From Mycobacterium barrassiae (GTDB lineage Bacteria; Actinomycetota; Actinomycetes; Mycobacteriales; Mycobacteriaceae), in contig NZ_JACKUK010000037.1 of assembly GCF_025822765.1 (NCBI RefSeq), forward strand, positions 1 through 58,403: 58,403 bases of DNA, in the 5' to 3' direction. Numbering within the stretch: position 1 is the first letter of the stretch; every line of letters starts with the position of its first letter. The notes below the pieces were generated by a model. It saw only the letters and a program-made list of their open reading frames with translations. It was not told the origin of the DNA and did no database searches. This document shows, piece after piece, positions 36,232 to 46,906 of this stretch. Made by a program: the position numbers and the translations under genes.

Positions 36232-37251
36232 ATGACTACTCCGCACTCCGCGCCCACCGTCACTCTGGGTGACGAATTGAAGGTCAGTGCAATCGGTTTC
36301 GGTGCGATGGCGCTGACGCCGGTCTACGGCGAGGTGGACGACGCGGAGTCGCTTGCGACGTTGCATCGCTGCCTGGACCTCGGTGTCACCTTCATCGACA
36401 CCGCCAACATCTACGGCAACGGCAGCAACGAGCGGCTGATCTCTCAGCTTCTGGCCGATCGTCGCGACGAGGTCACGCTGGCCACCAAGTTCGGCATCGT
36501 CGGCAACCCGGCCGATCGCGCGGCGGGCCAGCTCGTCGCGCGCGGTGACGCCGCCTACGTCCGCCAATGCATCGACGAGAGCCTACAGCGGCTGCAGACC
36601 GAGGTCGTCGACCTCTACTACATGCACCGACGCGATACGAGCGTGCCGATCGAGGAAACGGTCGGCGCCATGGCCGAACTGGTGGCCGCGGGCAAGGTTC
36701 GCCACCTCGGGTTGTCGGAGGTGACGGCCGATGAACTGCGGGCCGCCGTCGCGGTGCATCCCATCGCGGCAGTGCAGAGCGAGTGGTCGATCTGGAGCCG
36801 TGACGTCGAGACCAACGTCGTGCCGGCCGCCGCCGAGCTCGGTGTCGGGTTCGTTCCGTATTCGCCCCTGGGCCGCGGCTTCCTCACCGGAACCATCAGC
36901 GCCGTCGACGACCTGCCTGCCACGGACTTCCGCCGGAAAATGCCCCGGTTCAGCGACGACGCCTTCGACTCCAACCTCGCGGTCGTCGAACTCGTGAAGT
37001 CGGTGGCAGAACAACAGAATGCGACACCGGCGCAGGTGGCACTGGCCTGGCTGCGGTACCGCGCCCAGACCCTCGGAGTGGCCGCGGTGCCGATCCCCGG
37101 AACCCGCCGGGCGGCGCGGGTCGAGGAGAACCTCGGCTCGCTGTGGGTGACGTTGACACCGCAACAGATCGAAGCATTGGACGCTGCGGCGGCGACGGTG
37201 ACGGGTCAGCGCTTCGCCAACCTGGGGTGGGTGTCCGCCGGCCGCGAATAG
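36232..37251 (+). CDS. Aldo/keto reductase
   Basis: 339-aa NADPH-dependent oxidoreductase of the AKR fold. [15 protein letters not shown] holds the catalytic Asp and Tyr, LATKFG the Lys, DLYYMHRRD the His; the C-terminal [15 protein letters not shown] binds the coenzyme phosphate. TGGAGA precedes ATG 36232 by 5 nt; the ATG at 36217 lacks a binding site. It stands alone in a 184-nt divergent promoter region shared with the CBS gene. Substrate unknown; family members reduce aldehydes and quinone-like compounds. Confidence 0.87.
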   Translation: MTTPHSAPTVTLGDELKVSAIGFGAMALTPVYGEVDDAESLATLHRCLDLGVTFIDTANIYGNGSNERLISQLLADRRDEVTLATKFGIVGNPADRAAGQLVARGDAAYVRQCIDESLQRLQTEVVDLYYMHRRDTSVPIEETVGAMAELVAAGKVRHLGLSEVTADELRAAVAVHPIAAVQSEWSIWSRDVETNVVPAAAELGVGFVPYSPLGRGFLTGTISAVDDLPATDFRRKMPRFSDDAFDSNLAVVELVKSVAEQQNATPAQVALAWLRYRAQTLGVAAVPIPGTRRAARVEENLGSLWVTLTPQQIEALDAAAATVTGQRFANLGWVSAGRE

Positions 37252-37297
37252 GCGCGGTCGCCTCACCGAGCCGGTGTACCTGGCCCAGCGATTCAGG

Positions 37298-37303
37298 TAT
37301 ATC
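37298..37303 (+). promoter_or_regulatory. -10 element for a leaderless RNase Z-like transcript
   Basis: TATATC ends 7 nt before ATG 37311, and no Shine-Dalgarno precedes that ATG. Both facts fit a leaderless mRNA starting at the A of the start codon. Confidence 0.5.
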
Positions 37304-37310
37304 TAGCCCC

Positions 37311-38171
37311 ATGATTGAGGTCACGCTGCTCGGTACCGGAAGCCCCATCCCCGATGCGAACCGGGCGGGTCCATCCACCCTGGTGCGAGCGGGTGGTCAG
37401 ACCTTCCTGGTCGACTGCGGCCGCGGTGTGCAGCAACGGCTGACCGCCGCGGGAAGCAGCGCAGGCGCGCTGACCGCACTGCTGTTGACGCATCTGCACA
37501 GTGACCACATCGCCGATCTCGGTGACCTGATCATCACCCGCTGGGTCTCCAACTTCACCCCCGAACCCTCCCCACTGCTGATCATCGGCCCTCCCGGTAC
37601 CGCCGAGGTGGTCGACGCCACGCTCAAGGCGTTCGGATTCGACATCGGGTACCGCATCGCTCATCACGCGGACCTCAACTCGCCGCCGCCGGTGGAGGTG
37701 CGCGAATACACCGACGGCCCGGTGTGGGATCACGACGGTGTACAGATCCGGGTGGCACCGACCGATCACCGTCCGGTGGCTCCCACCATCGGTTTCCGCG
37801 TCGAGCACGCCGGTGCCTCCGTGGTTCTGGCCGGCGACACCGTGCCGTGTGAAAGCCTCGACGCCCTGGCATCCGGTGCAGGTGCGTTGGTGCACACGGT
37901 GATTCGCAAGGATCTGATCGACGCCATGCCCATGCAACGCATCCGCGATATCTGCGATTACCACTCCTCCGTCGAGGAGGCCGCCACCACCGCGGCACGG
38001 GCCGGGGTCGGCATCCTGATCCTCACCCACTACGTGCCCGCGATCGCGCCCGGCCAAGAAGACGAGTGGCGTGCATTGGCCGCAACCGCGTTCGACAGAC
38101 AGATCGAGGTGGGCGACGACCTGCACCGCGTCGAGGTCCATCCCGGGGTATGCACCAAACCCAGTAGGTAA
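37311..38171 (+). CDS. MBL-fold hydrolase, ribonuclease Z-like
   Basis: 286 aa with the metallo-beta-lactamase zinc motif [12 protein letters not shown] (residues about 60-70) plus LAGDTVPCE and LILTHYVP with further ligands. [19 protein letters not shown] matches the RNase Z N-terminus. It corresponds to Rv2407. RNase Z trims tRNA 3' ends, but a flexible exosite arm is not obvious, so a different phosphodiesterase role is possible. ATG 37311 begins at the first beta strand; the longer frame from 37143 overlaps the AKR gene. Confidence 0.8.
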   Translation: MIEVTLLGTGSPIPDANRAGPSTLVRAGGQTFLVDCGRGVQQRLTAAGSSAGALTALLLTHLHSDHIADLGDLIITRWVSNFTPEPSPLLIIGPPGTAEVVDATLKAFGFDIGYRIAHHADLNSPPPVEVREYTDGPVWDHDGVQIRVAPTDHRPVAPTIGFRVEHAGASVVLAGDTVPCESLDALASGAGALVHTVIRKDLIDAMPMQRIRDICDYHSSVEEAATTAARAGVGILILTHYVPAIAPGQEDEWRALAATAFDRQIEVGDDLHRVEVHPGVCTKPSR

Positions 38172-38178
38172 CGCACGG

Positions 38179-39018
38179 TCAGGCCAGGCGGGTGATCTCC
38201 ACGACGACGTCGAGGTCGGTCGAACCTTCGCCGGAGTAGATGCCTTTGAGCGGGCTGACATCCGAATAGTCCCGGCCGACTCCGACGCTGACGTACTGCT
38301 CGTTGATCTCGGAGTCGTTGGTGGGGTCGTAGTTCCACCAGCCGCCCGTCCACGCCTGTATCCACGCGTGACTCTGGCCGTCGATGGTCTGGTCGATCTT
38401 GGCCTTCTTGTTCGGATGCAGATACCCCGACACATAGCGACTGGGAATTCCCATGCTGCGCAGCAGGATCAGCGTCAGATGGGCGAAATCCTGGCAGACA
38501 CCCTTGCCTTCGCGGTGCGCGTCCAGCCCCGAGGAGTGCACACCAGTGGTTCCCGGCACGTATTCGAGTTCGCTGTGCACCCAGTTCGCCGCGGCGATGA
38601 CGGCTTCGTGAGGGTCGTGGTACTTGGCGATGCGTTGCCCTACCCGCGCGATCCGCTTACTGGTCGGCGTGTAGTCCGTCGGGCTGAGCACTTCGTCGAA
38701 CTTGTCGACGACCGCTTCCGAATGCAGGTCCTCCCAACCGACTTCCGTCTTGGGCATGTCGTCGCGATCGGTCTCCACCACCGACGACGACGTCACCTCC
38801 AGCTCGGTGTGTGGAGCGTGCAGGTCGAACGCGGTCACCGCGGTGCCCCAGTAGTCGACGTAGCGGTATGACCTTGTCGCGGGGATGGTCTCGACGCGGT
38901 TGAGAATGACGTTCTGGCGCGAATCCGATCGTGGCGTCAACCTCGCCTCGTTGAAGGACGCCGTCACCGGCGACTTGTATGCGTAGCCGGTGGAATGCAC
39001 CACCCTCAGCCGCCACAT
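38179..39018 (-). CDS. Transglutaminase-like cysteine protease-fold protein
   Basis: 279 aa, equivalent to Rv2409c. N-terminal bacterial transglutaminase-associated domain (VVHSTGYAYKSPVTASFNEA), then the catalytic triad: Cys in GVCQDFAHL, His in SHAWIQAW, Asp in NYDPTND. No signal peptide, so it acts in the cytoplasm. ATG 39018 shares one base with the alpha-E stop (TGATG). It is the last gene of the ATP-grasp/alpha-E/transglutaminase operon, a widespread trio of unknown function thought to make or process a peptide linkage. Confidence 0.85.
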   Translation of the reverse strand: MWRLRVVHSTGYAYKSPVTASFNEARLTPRSDSRQNVILNRVETIPATRSYRYVDYWGTAVTAFDLHAPHTELEVTSSSVVETDRDDMPKTEVGWEDLHSEAVVDKFDEVLSPTDYTPTSKRIARVGQRIAKYHDPHEAVIAAANWVHSELEYVPGTTGVHSSGLDAHREGKGVCQDFAHLTLILLRSMGIPSRYVSGYLHPNKKAKIDQTIDGQSHAWIQAWTGGWWNYDPTNDSEINEQYVSVGVGRDYSDVSPLKGIYSGEGSTDLDVVVEITRLA

Positions 39019-39998
39019 CAGATTTCACCCTCCTCGATGACCAGCGGGCCGTGGCGGCCTGCGTCTGTCCACGCGACCCACGGCGCAGAATGGAAGTACT
39101 CCAATGCCAACGCATCTCCGACATCGGCACACGTCTTCTGCAGCCCGGCCAGGCGTTGTTCGAGCGATTCGAGGAGCATCCCCGGCTGCAGGAATTCCAG
39201 CTCGCTACGCGCACGGCCCAGCAACCGCTGCGTCTCCGCGGTGGCGCCGACACGGTTGTGGGCCCGGTGATGCAGTTCGTCGAGGCTGTGCTCGGCCAGC
39301 CGCAGCGAATACATAACGGACCGCGGGAAAAGCCGGTCGAGAAGCATGAACTCGACGACTCGGCCGGCGTCGAGCACACCACGGTAGGTGCGCAGGTAGG
39401 TATCGTGCGCACCCGCAGAGCGCAGCACGGTAACCCAGGCGGGCGACGACGCGCTGTCGCCGACGCGGGCCAGCAGCAGCCGCACGGTCATGTCGACCCG
39501 TTCGATCGCGCGGCCCAGCACCATGAACCGGTATCCGTCGTCACGGCTGAGCGTCGAGTCCGCCAACCCGGCGAACATCGCGGCGCGCCCTTCGACAAAC
39601 GACAAAAACTCGTGGGGTCCAAGACGTTTCGCGGCGCGCTCACGTTCGGCAAGCGCGTTGTAGGTGGTGTTGAGGCACTCCCACATCTCGGTCGAGGTGA
39701 CTTCGCGGGCGCCGCGGGCGTTCTCGCGCGCGGCAGAGATGGCCTCGACGATGGAACATGCCCCGGACGTGTCGCGGCCGAACGCGACGATGTCGGTCAG
39801 CGACCACACGTCCAACGGCTGTGCGGGTGGGTCGATGCCCAGCACGCGCAGCAGTGTCCGCGATGTCTGGTCGGGATCGACGCTGGAGTCCTCCAGCAGC
39901 TGGTGGACGGTCACGTCGAGAATGCGGGCGGTGTCGTCGGCGCGCTCGACGTAGCGTCCGATCCAGTACAGCGATTCAGCGTTGCGGGCCAACATCAT
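39018..39998 (-). CDS. Alpha-E domain protein
   Basis: 326-aa all-helical protein of the alpha-E family (DUF403), equivalent to Rv2410c. The start [20 protein letters not shown] is the family signature; GRAIERVDMTVRLLL and LRLAEHSLDEL follow. No catalytic residues are recognised in the family. ATG 39998 overlaps the ATP-grasp stop by 4 nt and its own stop shares a base with the transglutaminase start, so the three products are made together and probably interact. Confidence 0.87.
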   Translation of the reverse strand: MMLARNAESLYWIGRYVERADDTARILDVTVHQLLEDSSVDPDQTSRTLLRVLGIDPPAQPLDVWSLTDIVAFGRDTSGACSIVEAISAARENARGAREVTSTEMWECLNTTYNALAERERAAKRLGPHEFLSFVEGRAAMFAGLADSTLSRDDGYRFMVLGRAIERVDMTVRLLLARVGDSASSPAWVTVLRSAGAHDTYLRTYRGVLDAGRVVEFMLLDRLFPRSVMYSLRLAEHSLDELHHRAHNRVGATAETQRLLGRARSELEFLQPGMLLESLEQRLAGLQKTCADVGDALALEYFHSAPWVAWTDAGRHGPLVIEEGEI

Positions 39999-41707
39999 TG
40001 GCTCCTCATCTGTTGCTGTTGCTGTTGCTGTTGCTGACCCGATTGCCCGTTCGTCGAACTCTGCGACTGCTGTTGCTGTTGCTGTTGTGAGCTCTCCGAC
40101 CCGTTGTCGCTCTTCGGCGCCTTGGGTGCCTTCGGTAGTGACCGGACCACTTCGGCGGCGGCGAGTTCGCGGTCGGCCACCGAGGCCCGCGAGGCCAGCA
40201 CCCAGGTGTCCTTCGATCCGCCGCCCTGACTGGAGTTGACCACCAGCGACCCTTCCGGCAGCGCGACGCGGGTCAGTCCGCCGGGAAGGACCCAGACCTC
40301 GTCGCCGTCGTTGACGGCGAACGGGCGCAGGTCGACGTGCCGGGGCGCCAGACTGTCGCCGATCTGGGTGGGGACGGTGGACAGCTGAACCACCGGCTGA
40401 GCGATCCAGCCGCGCGGGTCGTTGCGGATCTTCTTGGTGATCGCGGCGCGTTCCTTTTCGGAAGCGTCGGGGCCGAACACGATGCCGTATCCGCCGGATC
40501 CTTCGACCGGTTTGATGACGAGCTCGCCCACCCGGTCGAGGACCTCTTCGCGTTCGTCGTCGAGCCAGCAGCGGTAGGTGTCGACGTTGGCCAGCAGCGG
40601 CTTCTCACCCAGGTAGTACTCGATGATCGTGGGCACGTACGTGTAGACGAGCTTGTCGTCGCCGACGCCGTTGCCGACCGCGCTGGAGATCACAACGTTG
40701 CCCGCGCGTGCGGCGTTGAGCAGACCTGCGACGCCCAACACCGAGTTGGGATTGAACTGCATCGGATCGAGGAAGTCGTCGTCGATGCGCCGGTAGATGA
40801 CGTCGACCTGACGTTCGCCCTCGGTGGTGCGCATGTAGACGGTGTTGTCGCGGCAGAACAGGTCGCGCCCCTCGACGAGTTCGACGCCCATCTGGCGGGC
40901 GAGCAGCGAGTGTTCGAAGTACGCCGAGTTGTAGACGCCGGGCGTCAGCACGACGACCGTCGGGTCGGCCTCGTTCGAGGCGGCTGCGTTGCGCAGCGCC
41001 CGGAGCAGATGCGACGAGTAGTCGCCGACGGCGCGCACCCGGTGGGTCGCGAACAGATTCGGGAAGACGCGCGCCATGGTGCGCCGGTTCTCCATCACGT
41101 AGGAGACGCCGGATGGCGACCGCAAGTTGTCCTCCAGGACGCGGAACGACCCCTGCGCGTCGCGCACCAGGTCGATGCCGGCGACGTGGATGCGCACGCC
41201 GTTGGGCGGGTTGATCCCGGCGGCCTGCCGGTGGAAGTGCTCGCACGAGGTGACCAGCCGGCGCGGGATGACGCCGTCGCGCAGGATCTCCTGCTCGCCG
41301 TAGATGTCGTCCAGGTAGGCCTCGAGCGCCTTGACCCGCTGGGTGATGCCCTTCTCCAGCCGGGTCCACTCGGCAGCCGAGATCACCCGGGGGACGAGGT
41401 CGAGGGGGAACGGCCGCTCCTGGCCCGACAGCGAGAAGGTGATGCCCTGGTCGACGAAGGCACGCCCCAGGGCCTCGGACCTGGCCGCTAACTCCGAGGC
41501 GTCAGACGGTGCCAGCTCAGCGAATATGCCCTTGTAGGGGCCCCGCACGTTGCCCTGCGCGTCGAACATCTCGTCGAAGGCCTTCGCATACGACCCCAGG
41601 TTGTTGTAGCCACCGAAAACGCCTTCATGGCGGCGGGGCTTGGGGGACCGGGCGCGCGACGACCGAGTGCTGTCGGCTGGCAGGGTTCGCAGACTCACCT
41701 TTGACAT
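39995..41707 (-). CDS. Circularly permuted ATP-grasp protein with polyglutamine tail
   Basis: 570 aa, equivalent to Rv2411c (CP_ATPgrasp_1). [46 protein letters not shown] and [20 protein letters not shown] are the ATP- and metal-binding blocks. The protein then leaves the family pattern: after KSDNGSESS come seven Gln, [10 protein letters not shown], nine Gln and MRSQ. The Gln runs are encoded by alternating CAG and CAA. ATG 41707 starts a basic, unstructured head. It is predicted to ligate an amine to a carboxylate; the partner transglutaminase acts on glutamine in other systems. Confidence 0.88.
   Translation of the reverse strand: MSKVSLRTLPADSTRSSRARSPKPRRHEGVFGGYNNLGSYAKAFDEMFDAQGNVRGPYKGIFAELAPSDASELAARSEALGRAFVDQGITFSLSGQERPFPLDLVPRVISAAEWTRLEKGITQRVKALEAYLDDIYGEQEILRDGVIPRRLVTSCEHFHRQAAGINPPNGVRIHVAGIDLVRDAQGSFRVLEDNLRSPSGVSYVMENRRTMARVFPNLFATHRVRAVGDYSSHLLRALRNAAASNEADPTVVVLTPGVYNSAYFEHSLLARQMGVELVEGRDLFCRDNTVYMRTTEGERQVDVIYRRIDDDFLDPMQFNPNSVLGVAGLLNAARAGNVVISSAVGNGVGDDKLVYTYVPTIIEYYLGEKPLLANVDTYRCWLDDEREEVLDRVGELVIKPVEGSGGYGIVFGPDASEKERAAITKKIRNDPRGWIAQPVVQLSTVPTQIGDSLAPRHVDLRPFAVNDGDEVWVLPGGLTRVALPEGSLVVNSSQGGGSKDTWVLASRASVADRELAAAEVVRSLPKAPKAPKSDNGSESSQQQQQQQSQSSTNGQSGQQQQQQQQQMRSQ
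40009..40090. repeat. TGTTGC hexanucleotide microsatellites encoding polyGln
   Basis: Plus strand shows TGTTGC repeats about 4.5 times at 40011-40036 and about 3 times near 40070-40088. On the minus strand they are CAGCAA repeats read as glutamine. They sit just before the stop of the ATP-grasp gene, and unit changes would keep the reading frame. Confidence 0.85.
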
Positions 41708-41749
41708 GCTGCACCAACTGTCGCGTTCCGGCAGGCCAGCGCGCTCACT

Positions 41750-41779
41750 TTGGGCAATTACCCATCACGCTGGTAATCT
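41750..41779 (+). promoter_or_regulatory. rpsT promoter
   Basis: TTGGGC (41750-41755) and TAATCT (41774-41779) with an 18-nt spacer form a plausible sigma-A promoter about 76 nt before the rpsT GTG. The rest of the gap 41708-41855 is the divergent upstream region of the ATP-grasp gene. Confidence 0.5.
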
Positions 41780-41855
41780 GAACCCTCGCTGCCCGCAGGT
41801 CGGGCGCCACCAGTCTTTGCAACAAGCCAACCTGGATTTACGAAGGAAAACACGC

Positions 41856-42116
41856 GTGGCCAACATCAAGTCGCAGGAAAAGCGCATCAAGACCAACGAG
41901 CGCCGCAGACTGCGCAACAAGTCGGTGAAGTCGTCGCTTCATACGGCGGTCCGCGGATTCCGGGCAGCCGTCGAGTCCGGCGACAAGGACAAGGCCGGCG
42001 AGTTGCTGGTCTCGACCAGCCGCCAGCTCGACAAGGCCGCCAGCAAAGGCGTGATCCACAAGAACCAGGCCGCCAACCGCAAGTCGGCGCTGGCCCGCGC
42101 GTTCAACAAGATCTGA
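41856..42116 (+). CDS. rpsT: 30S ribosomal protein S20
   Basis: 86 aa, very basic helical protein that binds 16S r[23 protein letters not shown] and [20 protein letters not shown] are the canonical ends. GTG 41856 has GAAGGA 9 nt upstream; the longer frame is not conserved. Equivalent to Rv2412, divergent from the ATP-grasp operon and convergent with holA. Confidence 0.97.
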   Translation: MANIKSQEKRIKTNERRRLRNKSVKSSLHTAVRGFRAAVESGDKDKAGELLVSTSRQLDKAASKGVIHKNQAANRKSALARAFNKI

Positions 42117-42122
42117 GCCCGC

Positions 42123-43097
42123 TCAGCCCTGGGCGAGTTCGGCGACCTTCCGCACCGCTGACTCCAACGCGTAGTCGGCGTCCGCTGCGGCTCCCTTGAC
42201 GTCCGCATTCAACGCTGCGACCAGTCGCACCGCCTCCGCGACCGACGCGCGCGACCACCGTCTCGCCTGCTTCTGCGCTTTCTGCACGCGCCACGGCGGC
42301 ATGCCCAGTTCGGCGGCCAGCCGGTAGGGATCTCCGGACAGTGGTGCCACCCGGGCGATGGTGTGCACGGCCTCGGCCAGAGCATCAGCCAATACGACCT
42401 GGGGCTCGCCGCTCATCATGGCCCACCGCAGCGCCTCAGCAGCGCCCGCGACGTCACCTACGACCGCCTTGTCGGCGATGTCGAAACCCTTCACCTCGGC
42501 CTTGCCGGAGTGGTAGCGGCGCACGGCGGCGGCGTCCACCTCGCCGTCGGTATCGGCGACCAGTTGCGAGCACACCGAGGCCAGGTCGCGGATGTCGGAC
42601 CCCACCGCGTCGAGCAGCGCGGTCACTGTGTCGTCGCTGACCTTGACCTTGTGCGCACGGAACTCGCGCCGGACGAAGTCGGCGCGCTCGGCGAACTTGG
42701 TGATGCGGGCGCAGGGGTGAACCTCTGCACCCATGCTTTTGAGCTTGTCGGCCAGGGCCTTGGCGCGACCGCCGCCCGAATGGGCGACGATCAGCACGGT
42801 TCCCGGCGGCAGGTCGGCGGCGACGTCGGAAATGAGCGCAACGGCGTCCTTGCCCGCGTCGGCTGCGGACTCCAGCACGATCACCCGTTCCTCGGCGAAC
42901 AATGATGGGCTGAGCAGTTCGGCGAGCTCGCTGGTGCTGACCTCGCCGGCACGCATCCGGTCTACCGGGACTTGGGTCTCATGCGGGCCGGTGCCTGCGT
43001 GCTTACGAACGGCGCGGAGCACACTCGACACCGCGCGTTCGACCAGAAACTCTTCGTCCCCGAGCACCAGGTGCAGGCGTGCCGCGTCCTCACTCAC
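42123..43097 (-). CDS. holA: DNA polymerase III delta subunit
   Basis: 324 aa, equivalent to Rv2413c. It is the clamp-loader wrench that opens the beta ring. [31 protein letters not shown] and [20 protein letters not shown] belong to the N-terminal AAA-like domain; [20 protein letters not shown] and the C-terminal helical collar ([19 protein letters not shown]) follow. It overlaps comEC by 4 nt, so it is translated after comEC. Confidence 0.92.
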   Translation of the reverse strand: MSEDAARLHLVLGDEEFLVERAVSSVLRAVRKHAGTGPHETQVPVDRMRAGEVSTSELAELLSPSLFAEERVIVLESAADAGKDAVALISDVAADLPPGTVLIVAHSGGGRAKALADKLKSMGAEVHPCARITKFAERADFVRREFRAHKVKVSDDTVTALLDAVGSDIRDLASVCSQLVADTDGEVDAAAVRRYHSGKAEVKGFDIADKAVVGDVAGAAEALRWAMMSGEPQVVLADALAEAVHTIARVAPLSGDPYRLAAELGMPPWRVQKAQKQARRWSRASVAEAVRLVAALNADVKGAAADADYALESAVRKVAELAQG

Positions 43098-44644
43098 CCC
43101 ACGATCGTGTCATGTCCACCCGACAGACCCGACACCGTCCACGCCAGCCCGACCACGACCGCCACGCATACACCGATCCGTGTCCATCGCCACCGCCACA
43201 TCACCACCGCGGCTAGTCCCCCTGCACCGACGGTGACGGCGCCCGGCAGTCCGGACGGCACGGAGAGCGCGGCGCCCGGGACCTTCGCCGCCCACCTGGC
43301 GACCGTTGACAGCCACCACAATTCGGGTCCGGTGAACCGGATCAGCAGATCCGCACCGGCGGGCCAGACCGGGCAAAGGGCCGCGGCGGAGGTCCCGAGG
43401 ACGGTGATGGGTGGGATCATCGCGGCGACGGCCAGGTTGGCAGCGACCGACACGACGCTGAACCTTCCTGAGATGCCGGCGATCAGCGGTGCGGTCACCA
43501 GTTGGGCGGCTATCGCGACGCACACCGCATCGGCGAGCGGCTTGGGCCAGCCGCGGTCGACCAGGCGCCGCGACCATGCCGGTGCGATGACGACCAGCGC
43601 TGCAGTCGCCGACACCGACAGCGCGAAACCCACGTCGACGGCCAGCTCCGGCGAGGCGACCATCAACGCCAGGACCGTCGCCGACAAAGCCGGAAGTGCT
43701 TGGCGGCGACGGTGCGACACCACCGCCAACAACGTGACCGCACCCATGATCGCGGCGCGCAGCACACTGGCCGACGGCTGCACGACGATCACGAACACGA
43801 GCAACACGAACGCCGCCAGCACGGCGGCCGCACGCGGACCGACCAGCCCGGCACTCAACAGCACCGCGCCGCACACGATGGTCACGTTCGCGCCTGATAC
43901 GGCAGTCAAATGGGTCAACCCCGACGCGCGAAACTCCGCCGTGGTCTGCTGCGAGAGGGCCGACGTGTCACCCAGCACCAACGCGGGCAGCATCGCCGCC
44001 TGATCGGCTGGTAGCGCACGCCGCGCCGCCTCGGCGAACGCGGTGCGGATTCCATGCGCGGCTCGGTACAGCGTTGCCGCTTCGCCCCACGTCGGCCGAC
44101 CAGTCGCCGACAGCACCGCAACCGTGAGGTCGGACCGTGTCGGCCGGCCGACTTGCGCCCGAAAGCCGACAGGACGGCCGGCGGCGAGCCCCGAAAAGGT
44201 TTGGGCCGAGCCGAATACGACGACCCTGCCCGTCGCGTCGTGTCCGTCGAGCGTCCTCACGGACGCACGAAACATCGTCCGGTTGCCGCCCAGCCGCCGT
44301 GGGCTTTCGGTCGGTGTGACCTCGACGGTGGCGAGCGTGCCGTAGCGCTGGGTGATCGGGTTCTGCCGCAAGGCATCGACGCGCAGCCCGATCGAGATCG
44401 CGAACGCCACGCCGACCACGACCACCGCGACCACCCCCGCACCGATGGCGCGATCATCCGTGTCCTCACCGCGGCCACGCCGCCACCACCCCACCACCCC
44501 GGTGACCGCGACCCCCACCGCCAGTGCGATCACCGAACCCGGTATCTGCCACAGGATTCCGGCCGCCGTCACCGACCAGCCGGTTATCGCCGCCGGAACC
44601 AGACGCAGGTCGAATCTTGTGCCGCCCGCATCCACCGGTGTCAC
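43094..44644 (-). CDS. comEC: ComEC/Rec2-family membrane protein
   Basis: 516-aa membrane protein, equivalent to Rv2414c, with the competence domain ([58 protein letters not shown]). At least ten membrane spans. It ends after the transmembrane core and has no C-terminal metallo-beta-lactamase domain, unlike the full-length Bacillus protein. In competent bacteria ComEC carries single-stranded DNA inward. The GTG/ATG start at 44644 overlaps comEA by 4 nt. Confidence 0.87.
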   Translation of the reverse strand: MTPVDAGGTRFDLRLVPAAITGWSVTAAGILWQIPGSVIALAVGVAVTGVVGWWRRGRGEDTDDRAIGAGVVAVVVVGVAFAISIGLRVDALRQNPITQRYGTLATVEVTPTESPRRLGGNRTMFRASVRTLDGHDATGRVVVFGSAQTFSGLAAGRPVGFRAQVGRPTRSDLTVAVLSATGRPTWGEAATLYRAAHGIRTAFAEAARRALPADQAAMLPALVLGDTSALSQQTTAEFRASGLTHLTAVSGANVTIVCGAVLLSAGLVGPRAAAVLAAFVLLVFVIVVQPSASVLRAAIMGAVTLLAVVSHRRRQALPALSATVLALMVASPELAVDVGFALSVSATAALVVIAPAWSRRLVDRGWPKPLADAVCVAIAAQLVTAPLIAGISGRFSVVSVAANLAVAAMIPPITVLGTSAAALCPVWPAGADLLIRFTGPELWWLSTVARWAAKVPGAALSVPSGLPGAVTVGAGGLAAVVMWRWRWTRIGVCVAVVVGLAWTVSGLSGGHDTIVG

Positions 44645-45465
44645 ACATGGACGCGATCGCGAAGCTTGTCCAGCCGCGCCGGCCCGATGCCGTCGACATC
44701 ACCGAGTTGGTCAACGCTGCTGAAGCGTCCGTTCGCGTCCCGCCAGGCCACAATCGCGGCCGCGGTCACCGGGCCGACTCCGGGCAGCGTGTCCAGCTGC
44801 TCGACGGTCGCGGTGTTCAGGTCAACCGAGTCCGGCGGTGCGTCGGCGGTTCCCGAGGCCGGAGGCTCCGCGGACGACGCGGCCGGGCTCGCACCGGGGC
44901 TGACCGAGCTGCCCATGACCGTCGGCTCTCCCGGTGCGGGCGCGATGCCGACGACGATTTGCTCACCGTCAGCGAGGCGTCTGGCCATGTTCAGATCCAC
45001 CAGATCGGCGCCATCGAGCGGGCCGCCTGCGGCGGTGAGCGCGTCCGCGATCCGGGCGCCGGGATCCAGCGTGACCAGCCCGGGCTTACCCACCAGGCCG
45101 ACCACGCTGACGACCACCGGCTGGTCTGGCGCCGGCGCGCCGGCGGGTGGTTTCGGACTCGCCGACGAGACCATTTGCACCGGTGGCAGTTTGGCCGACG
45201 CCACGGGCGGAGATTCGTCACGTGCCAGCGTGAACAGCGTCACCAGCACCGCAACGACGCCGACCCCGCCCAACGCGACGACTCCGGCACGTCCAGGATC
45301 GGCTCGTATCGCCGCCACCCAACTCGACGGGCCATCCGACTTTGATTCGGGCAACCATCGGGACAACAACGTGTCCGGCTGCGGCTCGGCATCGGTGCCG
45401 GTCTCGGGTTCACTCTCGGAGCCGAGACGCCGGTGAAGCCGCTCGCTAGGCAATTCCGTTCGCAT
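44641..45465 (-). CDS. comEA: ComEA-like DNA-binding protein
   Basis: 274 aa, equivalent to Rv2415c. One membrane anchor (GVVALGGVGVVAVLVTLFTL) after a cytosolic head, an SLBB domain (VVSVVGLVGKPGLVTLDPGA, then RIADALTAAGG), a Pro/Ala/Ser linker and C-terminal helix-hairpin-helix motifs (DLNTATVEQLDTLPGVGPVT, GDVDGIGPARLDKLRD). It would bind incoming DNA outside the membrane and pass it to ComEC. ATG 45465 (RTELPSERLHRRLG) is chosen over 45537, which adds a non-conserved head. Confidence 0.87.
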   Translation of the reverse strand: MRTELPSERLHRRLGSESEPETGTDAEPQPDTLLSRWLPESKSDGPSSWVAAIRADPGRAGVVALGGVGVVAVLVTLFTLARDESPPVASAKLPPVQMVSSASPKPPAGAPAPDQPVVVSVVGLVGKPGLVTLDPGARIADALTAAGGPLDGADLVDLNMARRLADGEQIVVGIAPAPGEPTVMGSSVSPGASPAASSAEPPASGTADAPPDSVDLNTATVEQLDTLPGVGPVTAAAIVAWRDANGRFSSVDQLGDVDGIGPARLDKLRDRVHV

Positions 45466-45622
45466 GAGCCGAAGGTAGGCGTGAACGCCGACCGACTCCG
45501 CCGCGCTCGGGGACACGCGGGCGCAACTGGGGATCAAATGGCGGTTGTGGATAACCGCGTTGTCTACGATGGATTTCCGGCGTCCGCGTCACAGGGCAAT
45601 CGCGGCACACAGGGAGTGCAAT

Positions 45623-46357
45623 ATGGATCGTCGTGCGCCGATGATCGCTGCTATTGCGTTCGCGGTGCTGTACGGCGTTGCGCTGCTGGCAATTCCGAAG
45701 CTGCCCGGCATCGACAAGCCCGGATACGACATCGTTTCCCACATCGAAGAGCACTCAGGGGCATTGCGCGCGCAGGCCTTGTTGCTGGCGTTCGGCTCGC
45801 TGGCGTTGGTGGTGGTGCTCGGGTATGCGCGCGAGCGGCTGACGGGCCCGTCTAGCTACGTGTTCACCATCGGCGCCGCGGCGGTGCTGATCCAGGTGTT
45901 CGTCGCGACGTGGTTCACCGCGGGACTTGCTCTGCACCCTGGACAGCTCGGCTCCGCCACCGCACGCACGATCGCCGACGTCGTGACCATGTGGGGCCCG
46001 CTGCGGACGATCGCGGGGATCATGGTCGCGATACCGATCCTGGTGGCTGCGAACGCCGGACACTTCCCACGGTGGCTGGGGACCGCCGCCGCGGTCTTCA
46101 CGGTCGAGCAGCTGATCGAAACGATCACCATCATCGGTCCCCCTGCAAGTTTCATCTCGCCAGGCGGCCCCATGAATGCCTATCTCGGTGCGCCGCTGTT
46201 CATCCTGTTCTTCCTGGCTCTCGGCGTCGCGTTGTCATTGGAGCGACAACGTGACGGTCAGCGTGCGATCGAGGCACCCCCAGGCTCGGGTGACGAACCG
46301 GAGGATGAACCGGAAACAGCAGAGAATGCCGAAAAGGTGAACGAACCGGCGGAATGA
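45623..46357 (+). CDS. Hypothetical membrane protein with six or seven spans
   Basis: 244 aa: seven hydrophobic segments (AAIAFAVLYGVALLAIPKL through PLFILFFLALGVALSL) and a charged, acidic tail (DEPEDEPETAENAEKVNEPA). The pattern resembles DUF4386-type proteins but I cannot assign a family firmly. AGGGAG lies about 7 nt before ATG 45623. No operon partner; the next gene is convergent. It marks the point where M. tuberculosis synteny (Rv2415c then eis) stops. Confidence 0.65.
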   Translation: MDRRAPMIAAIAFAVLYGVALLAIPKLPGIDKPGYDIVSHIEEHSGALRAQALLLAFGSLALVVVLGYARERLTGPSSYVFTIGAAAVLIQVFVATWFTAGLALHPGQLGSATARTIADVVTMWGPLRTIAGIMVAIPILVAANAGHFPRWLGTAAAVFTVEQLIETITIIGPPASFISPGGPMNAYLGAPLFILFFLALGVALSLERQRDGQRAIEAPPGSGDEPEDEPETAENAEKVNEPAE

Positions 46358-46398
46358 TCGGCCAGCCGACGCGTGCCGAGCGGCAGGCCGTTCGAGAT

Positions 46399-46839
46399 TT
46401 ATAAACGCACCAGGGTGAAGGGGTATGTAAAGGTGCCTCCGGGGGCACCGTCACAGCCCGTCGCGAAGTGCGATTCAAGAACGCCCGTTCTCGTCTGTGC
46501 ATCCCATGTATAGACGTCCCGCGTCGGAATGACGGGGCCGTAATACACATTGCCGCAGCGCAATCCGTCAGGTACATCAACGACCAGCGTGTACTTCCCA
46601 TCGACGAGGTTGGCGTCTCCACTGTAGGGATATGCCTTCGCGATGGGTTGCGGTATCGCTTGGACGTGCACGCATTCGCCGGGGCATCTGGACATCGCCC
46701 ACAACCAGGTGTGGAAGTCATACCTGCCTTCGACGTTCATCTGGAAGTTGCCGTAGACGGTGTCGGCATGGGCGCTCGCGGGATGGATCAGAGCGCAGGA
46801 GGTGACGACGATGGCTATGAACTGCAGCACGGTTTTCAC
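46399..46839 (-). CDS. Secreted hypothetical protein
   Basis: 146 aa with a Sec signal peptide (KTVLQFIAIVVTSCALIHPA, likely cut near SAHA-D). The mature part has four cysteines (SRCPGEC, GLRC, ATGC) and ends GTFTYPFTLVRL. GGAGG is 5 nt before GTG 46839; the ATG at 46863 lacks a binding site. It resembles in style the secreted protein at 50234-50746 (Cys-rich beta protein ending PF-LV). Function unknown; small exported proteins of this kind are common near mycobacterial mce loci. Confidence 0.65.
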   Translation of the reverse strand: MKTVLQFIAIVVTSCALIHPASAHADTVYGNFQMNVEGRYDFHTWLWAMSRCPGECVHVQAIPQPIAKAYPYSGDANLVDGKYTLVVDVPDGLRCGNVYYGPVIPTRDVYTWDAQTRTGVLESHFATGCDGAPGGTFTYPFTLVRL

Positions 46840-46906
46840 GACGGCCTCCAGACGATTCAGCATTATGGTCGCTGGCCTAGACGTCATGCGAGTGGTCACG
46901 TCCCTG

